Shown here in pieces: positions 8,706 to 17,789 of a stretch of 64,000 nucleotides of DNA. Source of the DNA: Streptomyces aurantiacus (GTDB taxonomy: Bacteria > Actinomycetota > Actinomycetes > Streptomycetales > Streptomycetaceae); contig NZ_CP114283.1 in the NCBI RefSeq assembly GCF_027107535.1, forward strand, positions 7,440,001-7,504,000, written 5' to 3'. The first letter of the stretch is position 1. The number at the start of each line of letters is the position of its first letter. The notes under the pieces were generated by a model. It saw only the letters and a program-made list of their open reading frames with translations. It was not told where the DNA came from and searched no databases. The position numbers were made by a program, and so were the translations under genes.

Positions 8706-8910
8706 TTCCTTCTCGCCTACCGGGTTAGCTGACGGGTTCGGAGCAGGAAGGTCTCCTACGGACCCCCTTCGGGAAGGGCGTCCGATTCACCCCAGGGACT
8801 ACGTATGGGTCCCCGGCTCCCCTGGCTCGCGCCGTACGGGGACTCGGCGATGACTGTCCGGTGCCGCGGACGCGGCGCACTGCCTGACGAACAGCCGGAC
8901 TGAAGCTAAA
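8706..8910 (-). ncRNA. ydaO/yuaA-type c-di-AMP riboswitch in the M23 peptidase leader
   Basis: On the minus strand the leader ends with GTCAGCTAACCCGGTAGGCG followed by GAGAAGGAAGGA. This closely matches the conserved 3' part of actinobacterial ydaO riboswitches (CAGCTAACCCGGTAGGCG...). Its 5' end contains the matching A-rich conserved part TTTAGCTTCAGTCCGG. The element is about 200 nt, the usual actinobacterial size, and lies directly before a cell-wall hydrolase gene, its usual target. The exact ends are estimates. Confidence 0.85.
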
Positions 8911-9026
8911 CGTCGCCACTTTCAATAGACAAACGGATCACGGGTTTTGTAGCGCATGCCACAGGGCAGACAGGCAACCTCTCTACCAATACGGACAAAC
9001 CACAGGAGACTCGGCGCAAGAAGAGA

Positions 9027-9052
9027 CCCGGGCGACTCCTGAGTCACCCGGG
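9027..9052 (-). terminator. Terminator of the M16 peptidase operon
   Basis: CCCGGGCGACTC / GAGTCACCCGGG forms a 12-bp stem with a 2-nt loop, 40 bp beyond the stop of the last M16 gene. The single non-Watson-Crick position becomes a G-U wobble in the minus-strand transcript. Confidence 0.7.
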
Positions 9053-9091
9053 CCCCGGCCTGCCGACGGTCCTTGCTGCGACTGCCGGTCC

Positions 9092-10480
9092 CTACTCCGC
9101 TGTCACGACGCTGACTTCACCGATACCGAGGGCCCTGACGGGCTCCTCGATCTGCGCGGCGTCTCCGACGAGGACGGTCACCAGACGGTCCACCGGGAAG
9201 GCGTTCACCGCGGCCGCCGTGGCCTCCACGGTGCCGGTCGCGGCGAGCTGCTGGTAGAGCGTCGCCTGGAAGTCGTCCGGCAGGTGCTGCTCGACCTGGT
9301 CGGCGAGCGTGCCCGCGACGGCGCCCGCGGTCTCGTACTTCAGGGGCGCCACGCCCACCAGGTTCTGCACGGCGACGTCGCGTTCGGCGTCCGTCAGTCC
9401 CTCGGCGGCGAGGGTGCGCAGCACCTTCCACAGGTCGTCGAGCGCCGGGCCGGTGTTCGGGGTGTCCACGGAGCCGCTGATGGCGAGCATCGAGATGCCC
9501 GTCCCGTCCGGGGCGGAGCGCAGCACCTGGCCGAACGCCCGCACGCCGTAGGTGTATCCCTTCTCCTCGCGCAGGACGCGGTCCAGGCGGGAGGTGAGGG
9601 TGCCACCGAGGCAGTACGTGCCGAGCACCTGGGCGGGCCACACCCGGTCGTGCCGGTCGGCGCCGACGCGGCCGATCAGCAACTGCGTCTGGACGGCCCC
9701 GGGGCGGTCGACGATGATCACCCGGCCGGTGTCGTCGGCGGTCACCGGCGGCACGGGGCGCGCCTCGGCCTGCGATCCGGTCCAGGCACCGAGCGTGTCC
9801 GCGAGCAGCGCGTCGAGGTCGACGCCGGTGAGGTCACCGACGACGACCGCGGTGGCCGTGGCGGGGCGTACGTGCTTCTCGTAGAAGGCACGTACGGCCG
9901 CGGAGTCGATCGCGGTGACCGTCTCCTCGCTGCCCTGGCGGGGGCGCGACATGCGCGAGGTCGCCGGGAAGAGCTGCCGGGAGAGCTCCTTGGCGGCCCT
10001 GCGGCCCGGGTTGGCGGTCTCGTGCGGGATCTCGTCGAGCCGGTTGCGCACCAGCCGCTCGATCTCGCCGTCGTCGAACGCGGGCGCCCTGAGCGCGTCC
10101 GCGAGAAGGCCGAGCGCCTTGGGCAGCCGGGAGACGGGGACTTCGAGGCTGAGCCGCACGCCCGGGTGGTCGGCGTGGGCGTCGAGCGTGGCGCCGCAGC
10201 GCTCCAGCTCGGCGGCGAACTCCTCGGCGGAGTGCTTGTCGGTGCCCTCCGAGAAGGCCCTCGCCATGATCGTGGCGATGCCGTCCAGTCCCTTCGGCTC
10301 GGCCTCCAGAGGGGCGGCCAGGAGGATCTCGACGGCGACGACCTGCTGGCCGGGGCGGTGACAGCGCAGCACCGTCAGGCCGTTGCCGAGCGCGCCGCGC
10401 TCGGGTGCCGGGAAGGCCCAGGGCCTGGCCTCGCCGGCCTGGGGCTGCGGGTGGAAGTCCATCGTGGCGAGCTCGGTCAC
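9092..10480 (-). CDS. M16-family peptidase-like subunit lacking the zinc motif
   Basis: The 462-residue protein has the two-repeat pitrilysin fold (GLTVLRCHRPGQQVVAVEILL at the start and an R/Y-containing C-terminal repeat). The inverted zinc motif HXXEH of active M16 enzymes is absent: the equivalent region reads GIATIMARAFSEGTDKHS. It is therefore probably the non-catalytic partner of the active M16 protein encoded just upstream, as in two-subunit bacterial M16B peptidases. The GTG start overlaps the upstream stop by four bases (GTGA), implying coupled translation and equal stoichiometry. An internal ATG (MDFHPQ) six codons in is an alternative start. Confidence 0.9.
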   Translation of the reverse strand: MTELATMDFHPQPQAGEARPWAFPAPERGALGNGLTVLRCHRPGQQVVAVEILLAAPLEAEPKGLDGIATIMARAFSEGTDKHSAEEFAAELERCGATLDAHADHPGVRLSLEVPVSRLPKALGLLADALRAPAFDDGEIERLVRNRLDEIPHETANPGRRAAKELSRQLFPATSRMSRPRQGSEETVTAIDSAAVRAFYEKHVRPATATAVVVGDLTGVDLDALLADTLGAWTGSQAEARPVPPVTADDTGRVIIVDRPGAVQTQLLIGRVGADRHDRVWPAQVLGTYCLGGTLTSRLDRVLREEKGYTYGVRAFGQVLRSAPDGTGISMLAISGSVDTPNTGPALDDLWKVLRTLAAEGLTDAERDVAVQNLVGVAPLKYETAGAVAGTLADQVEQHLPDDFQATLYQQLAATGTVEATAAAVNAFPVDRLVTVLVGDAAQIEEPVRALGIGEVSVVTAE

Positions 10481-11850
10481 TTGGCCGCCTCCTCGTCGGT
10501 GTCTTCAGCGGCGGCGTCGGTGCCGTCGGCGGCCTCGGCCTCTTCGGGGGCGACCGGCTCGTAGACCAGCACCGCGCGGTTGTCGGGGCGCAGGCGGGCC
10601 TTGGCGACCTCCCGGACCTCGTCGGCGGTGACGTCCAGGACGCGCTGGACGGCGGTCAGGGCAAGCTGGGGGTCACCGAACAGGACCGCGTACCGGCACA
10701 GTTCGTCGGCGCGGCCCGCGACCGTACCGAGACGGTCCAGCCACTCGCGCTCCAACTGTGCCTGGGCGCGCTCCATCTCCTCGGCCGTGGGCCCCTCCTC
10801 GGCGAACCGGGCGAGCTCCTCGTCGACGGCGGACTCGATCACCGGCACCTCGACATCGCCCGACGTCTTCACGTCGAGCCACCCCAGGGAGGGCGCTCCG
10901 GCGAGGCGCAGCAGGCCGAACCCGGCCGCCACGGCGGTGCGGTCACGGCGTACGAGCCGGTTGTAGAGCCGGGACGACTCGCCGCCACCGAGGACGGTCA
11001 GGGCCAGGTCGGCCGCGTCGCACGCGCGCGTGCCGTCCTCCGGCAGCCGGTAGGCGGCCATCAGCGCGCGGGCCGGGACCTCCTCCTCGACGACCTCGCG
11101 CAGCTGCTCACCGATGTTCTCCGGCAGCGAACCGTCGCGCGGGGCGGGCTTTCCGTCGTGGCCGGCGATGGAGCCGAAGTACTTCTCGACCCAGGCGAGC
11201 GTCTGCTCGGGGTCGATGTCGCCGACGACCGACAACACGGCGTTGTTGGGTGCGTAGTAGGTGCGGAAAAAGGCGCGCGCGTCCTCGAGAGTGGCCGCGT
11301 CCAGGTCGGCCATCGACCCGATCGGGGTGTGGTGGTAAGGGTGGCCCTCCGGGTACGCGAGGGCGGTCAGCTTCTCGAAAGCGGTGCCGTAGGGGACGTT
11401 GTCGTAGCGCTGACGGCGTTCGTTCTTGACGACGTCCCGCTGGTTCTCCATCGACTCCTCGTCGAGCGCGGCGAGCAGCGAGCCCATCCGGTCGGCCTCC
11501 AGCCAGAGGGCAAGCTCCAGCTGGTGCGTCGGCATGGTCTCGAAGTAGTTGGTGCGCTCGAAACTGGTCGTCCCGTTGAGCGAACCGCCGGCGCCCTGCA
11601 CCAGTTCGAAGTGGCCGTTGCCCTTGACCTGGCCGGACCCCTGGAACATCAGGTGCTCGAAGAGGTGGGCGAGCCCGGTGCGGCCCTTGACCTCGTGACG
11701 CGAGCCGACGTCGTACCAGAGGCACACCGCCGCGACCGGGGTCAGGTGGTCCTCGGAGAGCACCACACGCAGGCCGTTGGCCAGGCGGTGCTCGGTCGCT
11801 GTCAGGCCGCCGGAGCCGGCCTCAGCTGTGGCCGTGTGACCCATGGGCAT
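10477..11850 (-). CDS. M16-family zinc metallopeptidase (active subunit)
   Basis: The 457-residue protein carries the inverted zinc-binding motif HLFEH (about residues 62-66). The distal Glu region (MENQRDVVKNERRQ) follows about 75 residues later, so it should be catalytically competent. It probably acts with the motif-less M16 protein encoded next. The chosen ATG (MPMGHTA) has an AGGGA ribosome site six bases upstream; the frame remains open for 50 further codons without family resemblance. It is divergent from parC across a 406-bp region. Confidence 0.92.
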   Translation of the reverse strand: MPMGHTATAEAGSGGLTATEHRLANGLRVVLSEDHLTPVAAVCLWYDVGSRHEVKGRTGLAHLFEHLMFQGSGQVKGNGHFELVQGAGGSLNGTTSFERTNYFETMPTHQLELALWLEADRMGSLLAALDEESMENQRDVVKNERRQRYDNVPYGTAFEKLTALAYPEGHPYHHTPIGSMADLDAATLEDARAFFRTYYAPNNAVLSVVGDIDPEQTLAWVEKYFGSIAGHDGKPAPRDGSLPENIGEQLREVVEEEVPARALMAAYRLPEDGTRACDAADLALTVLGGGESSRLYNRLVRRDRTAVAAGFGLLRLAGAPSLGWLDVKTSGDVEVPVIESAVDEELARFAEEGPTAEEMERAQAQLEREWLDRLGTVAGRADELCRYAVLFGDPQLALTAVQRVLDVTADEVREVAKARLRPDNRAVLVYEPVAPEEAEAADGTDAAAEDTDEEAAK

Positions 11851-12256
11851 GTACGTCCCTTCGATCGCGGAAAACTGCTCAATTCCTGCTAGTCGTGCCA
11901 CTGTATGCAAGCGCGCGGACAGCTGGCGAAGTTCCCGCGTCCCGTACGCCGAGAGCGAGCACGCGTCCGCCGTCGGGAGCCTGTACGGTCGTGCGATCAC
12001 ACGGCTCCCGAAGTCGTGTGCGGGCGGGTGGGCTCGCGCTCTCCAACACCTGTTCGGATACTCGGCTCACGTCTTCCGGGTCCCGTGGGCTGCGTCGGCG
12101 ACACTTCCCACGAGGCAGGCCTGGCAGGTCGGGCACGAGGTCCGTCAGGCCCGTCCGGACGGGTCGTGGTCCGCGTTGTCAGTGGGCCGGTCCACAATGG
12201 AGCCCGTCAGAACCCGTTCATGCCCCGGCAGAGACTGTGAAGGAGTCGCCGCAGCG
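11851..12256. other. Divergent intergenic region between the M16 operon and parC
   Basis: These 406 bp must hold the promoters of the M16 operon and of parC. Several short frames are open but none has a ribosome site or family resemblance. I see no clear operator, strong hairpin or RNA gene. The parC ribosome site GAAGGAG is at the right end. Confidence 0.5.
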
Positions 12257-14716
12257 ATGGCCCGCCGCAGCACGAAGACCCCGCGACCCGACGACGGCGC
12301 TGACTTCGAGGAGCGCATCCTCGACATCGACGTCGTCGACGAGATGCAGGGCTCCTTCCTCGAGTACGCGTACTCGGTCATCTACTCCCGAGCCCTGCCG
12401 GACGCCCGCGACGGCCTCAAGCCCGTGCACCGCCGCATCGTCTACCAGATGAACGAGATGGGGCTGCGCCCCGACCGCGGCTACGTGAAGTGCGCCCGTG
12501 TCGTCGGCGAGGTGATGGGTAAGCTCCACCCGCACGGCGACGCGTCGATCTACGACGCCCTGGTGCGCCTGGCCCAGCCCTTCTCCATGCGCCTGCCCCT
12601 GGTCGACGGCCACGGCAACTTCGGTTCTCTGGGCAACGACGACCCGCCGGCCGCCATGCGGTACACCGAGGCGAGGATGGCCGACGCCACCTCCCTCATG
12701 ACGGAGTCGATCGACGAGAACACGGTCGACTTCGGCCCGAACTACGACGGCCAGGAGCAGGAGCCGTCCGTCCTTCCTGCGGCGTATCCGAACCTCCTGG
12801 TCAACGGCGCGTCGGGCATCGCGGTCGGCATGGCGACGAACATGGCGCCGCACAACCTCGGCGAGGTCATCGCCGCCGCCCGGCACCTGATCCGCCACCC
12901 GGGAGCCGACCTCGAGACGCTCATGAAGCACGTCCCGGGCCCCGACCTGCCCACGGGCGGCCGGATCGTCGGCCTCTCCGGCATCAGGGACGCGTACGAG
13001 TCGGGCCGTGGCACCTTCAAGATCCGCTCCACGGTGTCCGTCGAGAACGTGACAGCGCGCCGCAAGGGTCTCGTCGTCACGGAACTGCCCTTCACCGTCG
13101 GCCCGGAGAAGGTGATCGCGAAGATCAAGGACCTGGTCGGCTCGAAGAAACTGCAGGGCATCGCCGACGTCAAGGACCTCACCGACCGTGCGCACGGCCT
13201 GCGGCTGGTCATCGAGGTCAAGAACGGCTTCGTACCGGAGGCCGTCCTGGAGCAGCTCTACAAGCTGACGCCGATGGAGGAGTCCTTCGGCATCAACAAC
13301 GTGGCCCTGGTGGACGGCCAGCCGCTCACCCTCGGCCTCAAGGAACTGCTGGAGGTGTACCTCGACCACCGCTTCGAGGTCGTGCGCCGCCGCAGCGAGT
13401 TCCGTCGCACCAAGAAGCGCGACCGGCTGCACCTGGTCGAGGGTCTGCTCGTCGCCCTGCTGGACATCGACGAGGTCATCCGCCTCATCCGCTCCAGCGA
13501 CAACTCCGCCCAGGCGAAGCAGCGCCTGATCGAGCACTTCTCCCTGAGCGAGATCCAGACGCAGTACATCCTGGACACGCCGCTGCGCCGCCTGACCAAG
13601 TTCGACCGCATCGAGCTGGAGACCGAGCGCGACCGGCTCAACGGCGAGATCGACGAGCTGACCGGCATCCTCGATTCGGACGCCGAGCTGCGCAAGCTGG
13701 TGTCGGGCGAGCTGGCCGCGGTGGCCAAGAAGTTCGGCACCGACCGGCGCACGGTGCTGCTGGAGTCCGCCGGTTCGACCGCTGCGGCCGTCCCGCTGCA
13801 GGTGGCGGACGACCCGTGCCGGGTCCTCCTGTCGTCGACAGCGCTGCTCGCCCGTACGGCCAACGGCGACCCCTTCGGGGAGAGCGAGGGCCGGCGTGTC
13901 AAGCACGACCTGATCGTCTCCGCCGTCCCGGCGACGGCGCTGGGCGAGATCGGCGCGGTCACGTCCGCCGGACGGCTCCTGCGGATCAACGTCATCGACC
14001 TCCCGCGGCTCCCGGAGACCGCGGCTGCGCCCAACCTCTCCGGGGGAGCGCCGATTTCGGAGTTCCTGGCCCTCGAGGACGACGAGCAGGTGGTCTGTCT
14101 GACGACCCTCGACGAGTCGTCGCCGGGCCTGGCCCTCGGCACGCAGCAGGGTGTGGTGAAGCGTGTGGTCCCCGACTATCCCTCCAACAAGGGGGAGCTG
14201 GAGGTCATCACGCTCAAGGACGGTGACCGGATCGTCGGCGGGGCCGAGCTGCGCACGGGAGAGGAAGACCTGATCTTCATCACCGACGACGCGCAGTTGC
14301 TGCGGTATCAGGCGTCCCAGGTCCGCCCGCAGGGCCGGCCGGCGGGCGGTATGACCGGCATGAAGCTCACGGACGGCGCCAAGGTGATCTCGTTCACGGC
14401 GGTCGACCCGGCCGTGGACGCCGTGGTGTTCACGGTGGCGGGTTCGCGCGGCACGCTGGACGACTCGGTCCAGACGACCGCGAAGCTGACGCCCTTCGAC
14501 CAGTATCCGCGCAAGGGCCGCGCCACAGGCGGCGTGCGCTGCCAGCGGTTCCTCAAGGGGGAGGACTGCCTGAGCCTGGCATGGGCCGGTCCCGCCCCGG
14601 CGCGCGCCGCTCAGAAGGACGGGACACCCGCGGACCTGCCGGAGATGGACCCGCGGCGGGACGGCTCGGGGGTCTCACTGGCGAAGACGGTCTCGGTGGT
14701 GGCAGGACCGGTCTAG
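12257..14716 (+). CDS. parC: DNA topoisomerase IV subunit A
   Basis: The 819-residue protein is the DNA-cleaving subunit that pairs with ParE, encoded about 12 kb away here, to decatenate chromosomes. The winged-helix/tower region contains the catalytic Tyr136 in [10 protein letters not shown], preceded by the quinolone-pocket region [14 protein letters not shown]. The C-terminal domain has degenerate beta-propeller blades and no clear GyrA box, as expected for topoisomerase IV rather than gyrase. The ATG MARRST follows GAAGGAG. The long upstream in-frame extension lacks family sequence. It ends in a shared terminator with the convergent CobW gene. Confidence 0.93.
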   Translation: MARRSTKTPRPDDGADFEERILDIDVVDEMQGSFLEYAYSVIYSRALPDARDGLKPVHRRIVYQMNEMGLRPDRGYVKCARVVGEVMGKLHPHGDASIYDALVRLAQPFSMRLPLVDGHGNFGSLGNDDPPAAMRYTEARMADATSLMTESIDENTVDFGPNYDGQEQEPSVLPAAYPNLLVNGASGIAVGMATNMAPHNLGEVIAAARHLIRHPGADLETLMKHVPGPDLPTGGRIVGLSGIRDAYESGRGTFKIRSTVSVENVTARRKGLVVTELPFTVGPEKVIAKIKDLVGSKKLQGIADVKDLTDRAHGLRLVIEVKNGFVPEAVLEQLYKLTPMEESFGINNVALVDGQPLTLGLKELLEVYLDHRFEVVRRRSEFRRTKKRDRLHLVEGLLVALLDIDEVIRLIRSSDNSAQAKQRLIEHFSLSEIQTQYILDTPLRRLTKFDRIELETERDRLNGEIDELTGILDSDAELRKLVSGELAAVAKKFGTDRRTVLLESAGSTAAAVPLQVADDPCRVLLSSTALLARTANGDPFGESEGRRVKHDLIVSAVPATALGEIGAVTSAGRLLRINVIDLPRLPETAAAPNLSGGAPISEFLALEDDEQVVCLTTLDESSPGLALGTQQGVVKRVVPDYPSNKGELEVITLKDGDRIVGGAELRTGEEDLIFITDDAQLLRYQASQVRPQGRPAGGMTGMKLTDGAKVISFTAVDPAVDAVVFTVAGSRGTLDDSVQTTAKLTPFDQYPRKGRATGGVRCQRFLKGEDCLSLAWAGPAPARAAQKDGTPADLPEMDPRRDGSGVSLAKTVSVVAGPV

Positions 14717-14723
14717 AGGCAGG

Positions 14724-14755
14724 AGGGACGGTCGGGTCCACCGCCCCGACCGTCC
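14724..14755. terminator. Bidirectional terminator between parC and the CobW gene
   Basis: GGGACGGTCGGG and CCCGACCGTCCC form a perfect 12-bp stem with an 8-nt loop in the 57-bp gap between two convergent genes. Confidence 0.8.
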
Positions 14756-14773
14756 CCGACCCGAGCCCCGCTC

Positions 14774-15826
14774 CTAGCTCTGCTCCTGCTCCTGTACGTA
14801 GCGCAGGACGCCCCACATGCTGCGCTCGTCGGCGTGTGGGGCATCGTCCCTGCACGCCTCCAGTTCCTTGCCGAGCGCGAGCGCGTCGATGCCGGACCCG
14901 ATGAGCACCAACTGGGTGAGCCGCTCGCCCCCGCTCCACGGCTCCGGATAGAAGCGCAGGAACCGTCCCACGGCGTGCACGGCGTACCGGTTGCGCGGGT
15001 CGGCGGCGCCGAAGTCGACGTACCCCTTGATGCGGTACAGGCCCGCGGGCCGGCTGTCGAGGAACTCCATCAACTGCCGTGGGCCAAGAGGCACTTCGGA
15101 GGTGAAGGACACGGACTCGTAGGCGGAGTGCAGATGGCCGCCCTGTGCGTCGGGGTCACCGTGCTCGCCCTCCTCGTGCCGGTGGAGGTCGTCGAAGGAC
15201 AGCTGACCGATCCGCTCCTCGGACGGCCGGCAGTCGAAGAGGAACTCGGGGTCGACCCGCCCGTACGCGGCGGGTACGACGGCGGCACCGTCAACGAGCG
15301 TCCGCACGAGCCGGATCACGCGGTCGGGGTCCGTCACGCGGTCCGCCTTGTTGACGACAACGAGGTCGGCGATGGCGAGGTGCCGGTCGATCTCGGGGTG
15401 CTTCTCACGGGTGGCGTCGAACTCGGCGGCGTCGACGACCTCCACCAGACCGCCGTAGACGATGTGCGGGTTCTCGCTGGCGAGGAGCATCCTCACCAGC
15501 TCCTGCGGCTCGGCGAGACCGCTCGCCTCGATGACGATCACGTCGATCCCGGCGGAGGGCCGGGCGAGCCGGTCCAGGTACAGGTCGAGTTCACTGGCGT
15601 CCACGGCGCAGCACAGACACCCGTTGCCCAGTGAGACCGTCGAGTCGCCGAGCGCACCGGCCACGGCCATGGCGTCGATCTCGATGGCACCGAAGTCGTT
15701 GACGATGGCACCGATGCGGCTGCCTCCGCCGCGGTGCAGGAGGTGATTGAGCAGGGTGGTCTTCCCGGAGCCCAGGAAGCCGGCGAGGACGAGGACCGGG
15801 ATCTGCTGGGGGCTCGCCTGACTCAA
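14774..15826 (-). CDS. CobW/COG0523-family GTPase (putative metallochaperone)
   Basis: The 350-residue protein has a Walker A GFLGSGKTT at about residues 16-24, the family's metal-binding GCLCC motif near 69-73, a DXXG-type EASGLAEP and the guanine-specificity motif NKAD near 160. A His/Glu/Asp-rich loop (HRHEEGEHGDPDAQGGHLH) near 225-245 and a CobW C-terminal domain follow. COG0523 proteins deliver zinc, cobalt or other metals to client enzymes. The His-rich loop supports zinc or nickel handling, but the client is unknown. I found no convincing Zur box upstream. Confidence 0.9.
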   Translation of the reverse strand: MSQASPQQIPVLVLAGFLGSGKTTLLNHLLHRGGGSRIGAIVNDFGAIEIDAMAVAGALGDSTVSLGNGCLCCAVDASELDLYLDRLARPSAGIDVIVIEASGLAEPQELVRMLLASENPHIVYGGLVEVVDAAEFDATREKHPEIDRHLAIADLVVVNKADRVTDPDRVIRLVRTLVDGAAVVPAAYGRVDPEFLFDCRPSEERIGQLSFDDLHRHEEGEHGDPDAQGGHLHSAYESVSFTSEVPLGPRQLMEFLDSRPAGLYRIKGYVDFGAADPRNRYAVHAVGRFLRFYPEPWSGGERLTQLVLIGSGIDALALGKELEACRDDAPHADERSMWGVLRYVQEQEQS

Positions 15827-16146
15827 CGCGCGACCTCTCTCACCTCTGCGTACACCGGCTCACGGACCGGCTCTCACGACGGGGAACGAATGCTCATCAC
15901 AGGATACGAGCCGGTGGAAAGCCCTCGGAGTGAACGATTGTTAGCGGCGCTCGCGGGGCACACGTCAGGCATGGCGCCGAGTTGCGCGACCCGCGTTTCC
16001 CTCCGTGCGCCTCCTCTCCGCCTCCCAGCCGATCAGAGCCGCTCGGGCACCCTGGGAGACGGCAAGCGCCGCCCAACGCTCGCCGGTCCCCATCAGTCGA
16101 CCCGCAACCGACGACCGGCGGACGGCCGCCTGATTCGGGGGTTGAC
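15827..16146. other. Divergent intergenic region (CobW / DUF6082)
   Basis: These 320 bp separate two divergently transcribed genes and should hold both promoters. Short open frames here lack ribosome sites. No repeat, RNA or clear operator was recognised. Confidence 0.4.
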
Positions 16147-16692
16147 ATGGCCACACAGAACTCTGGGAAGCGACAGCTGGGCTCCGCGGCCGCAGCGGGG
16201 CTCGCCTTCGCAGCGGGGGCACTCGCGGCACTGGCCGCCCAGCAACGCCGGTACGAGGATCTGCGGCTCCGAGTCGCGGAAGTCGAGCGGAGCGAGCGGC
16301 AGGCCATGCTGACCGAGCAGCAGCGCCTCCAGTTCTACCTGCTGAGCAGGGCGATGGAGGATCCCGACCTGGCCGCCGTGTACAGCAACGTCCAAGTCGA
16401 CTCCCCCACCCAGCGGCGTCAGTACCTGTTCGCGAACGCCCTCTACACCAACGCCCTGCTCGCCTACCGCGTCGGAGTCGTCAACTGGGAGGAGCTGCAC
16501 GGCCACCTCCGCATGGTCTGCCACAACCCCATCTTTCGCGACTACTGGGACGCGCACCGGCCGCATCGGGCCAGCCTCAAGGACGACTCCGAGGAGGCCA
16601 GGGTGGGCCGAATGGTGGACGTGTTGATCCGCGATCTGGACGAGTCGGATACGGAAGCATGGTGGGTCGTCGGTGAACCACCTGCGGAATAA
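16147..16692 (+). CDS. DUF6082 family protein, probably membrane-anchored
   Basis: The 181-residue protein starts ATG after GGGGG-rich sequence. An Ala/Gly-rich hydrophobic stretch at about residues 10-30 is a probable membrane anchor. A soluble helical domain follows (RLQFYLLSRAMEDPDLAAVY; LYTNALLAYRVGVVNWEELHGHLRM; FRDYWDAHRPHR). I recall this Streptomyces family as DUF6082, of unknown function. A small gene with similarly limited distribution follows 165 bp downstream. Confidence 0.8.
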   Translation: MATQNSGKRQLGSAAAAGLAFAAGALAALAAQQRRYEDLRLRVAEVERSERQAMLTEQQRLQFYLLSRAMEDPDLAAVYSNVQVDSPTQRRQYLFANALYTNALLAYRVGVVNWEELHGHLRMVCHNPIFRDYWDAHRPHRASLKDDSEEARVGRMVDVLIRDLDESDTEAWWVVGEPPAE

Positions 16693-16857
16693 GCCCAGTT
16701 GACGGGCCGTGAGCGGTTCATCTCGCTGTCAACATGAGGAAGAAGGAACATCGGCGGCAACAAAAAACGAGTAATCTTTCCCCGCCCCAACGGGCTATCC
16801 TGACCCCGCCCTCAACTCTGTCCTCAACCGTCCAGACGTGAGGCCCACGGGGTCTCC

Positions 16858-17118
16858 ATGTCTAGACACGAGGCAGGGAACTTGAAAATCGTGCGCCGCA
16901 TCGGTGCGTCCCCACGCGAACGAGGAAGCTTGTCCGGTGACTCATGCCCGGACATCTTCGAACTCAGCGATGGGAACTTCGCCGTCATCGGAACAGAAGC
17001 TACAGCGGCGCTCGACAAAGAGCTTCCCTCTGACGCAGCACGGGCCGACTACGAACGCATCGTCATCGTCAGCAGAGAAACGCTGGTGCGCGCCAAGGCG
17101 GACATTCCAGACACGTAG
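16858..17118 (+). CDS. Small hypothetical protein (86 aa)
   Basis: The 86-residue acidic-to-neutral protein contains SGDSCPDIFELSDGNFAVIG and ends VRAKADIPDT. It resembles small Streptomyces proteins often found beside DUF6082 or regulatory genes, but I do not recognise a named family. Coding potential is supported by codon-position GC in its second half and by a sensible length. The ATG lacks a strong ribosome site. A promoter-like TATCCT lies about 60 bp upstream. Function is unknown. Confidence 0.6.
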   Translation: MSRHEAGNLKIVRRIGASPRERGSLSGDSCPDIFELSDGNFAVIGTEATAALDKELPSDAARADYERIVIVSRETLVRAKADIPDT

Positions 17119-17769
17119 AGCAAGCTCTGGGCTGTCGTAGGGATCAACCTGTCAACCGTTGAAATCCATCCGGTCACCCCGTTGAGGCTCACCTCCGGAA
17201 GACGGTTCCACTCCGCCCGCACCCACCCGCCAACCGCCCCTCGCGCCACACCGTGACGACCGGGGCCAACCGAGCAGGCCGGCGCCAACCCAGCCGACCA
17301 CTCGATCCGACCTTCTGGAGGTCCGACACCGGAACGGTGTCGGACTCCACGCGTACTCACCGCATGGCATACGCCTACGCCCGATGCGTGAGACTCAGGC
17401 CACCGCAGGCACTGCAACCGGCGGTATCGGCCCCCACGCACCGCGTTGTGGGCCGAATGGTCTTTCGGGTCTTCTGCCTTGCCAGGATGTAGGTGCTCCA
17501 GCCGACCACGCGTCCCACGGCGAACGTCGGGATGACTATTTTCCGGGGAACCCGGAGATGTCCATGACGGGGCGGACGATCCGGCCATTGCCCGCGTGAA
17601 ACGACGTCCGTACCCGGGCGAGGACTCCCGCGCGCGGGCGCTGTGTCGGCCTCCTGGGGAGATCCCCGACGCTTGCGGATGCGTCCCAGCGAGCACGGCA
17701 TGAGGGCACGGCCCCCTCAGCCCCTGCCGGAGCAGTGACACCACGGCCCCACGAGTCACCGGAAGCCAA
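17119..17769. other. Gene-free stretch with one strong hairpin
   Basis: About 650 bp hold no frame with a ribosome site and family resemblance, although short frames are open on both strands. The only strong structure is the 25-bp palindrome at 17321-17345. Minus-strand fragments near 17500-17590 (for example GNGRIVRPV and FAVGRVVGW) look peptide-like but lie in different frames, so they may be the decayed remains of a gene. I could not identify it. Confidence 0.45.
17321..17345. terminator. Perfect 11-bp hairpin, probable terminator
   Basis: GTCCGACACCG-gaa-CGGTGTCGGAC is a perfect stem with a 3-nt loop, about 200 bp past the small 86-aa gene. No T-run follows, as is usual in Streptomyces. 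Confidence 0.55.
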
Positions 17770-17770
17770 G

Positions 17771-17789
17771 TCAGGTTAGGCTCACCTGT
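17771..17789 (+). promoter_or_regulatory. DmdR/IdeR iron box overlapping the promoter of the sucrase/ferredoxin-like gene
   Basis: The 19-mer TCAGGTTAGGCTCACCTGT matches the iron-box consensus TTAGGTTAGGCTCACCTAA at 16 of 19 positions. It contains a possible -10 element TAGGCT at 17776-17781 and ends directly before the GTG start codon. An iron-loaded DtxR-family repressor here would block transcription. Confidence 0.85.

Noticed and set aside
8725..8925. 66-codon minus-strand frame upstream of the M23 peptidase
   Set aside because: It lies inside the riboswitch, lacks a ribosome site and is explained by the RNA structure.
16860..16867. GTCTAGAC, the core of a DasR site, inside the start of the 86-aa gene
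   Set aside because: Only the 8-bp core matches; the flanks needed for DasR are poor and the position is within the coding sequence.
17500..17600. Minus-strand fragments GNGRIVRPV and FAVGRVVGW reminiscent of citrate-synthase C-termini
   Set aside because: They are too short, in different frames and not matched with confidence; recorded only as possible debris.
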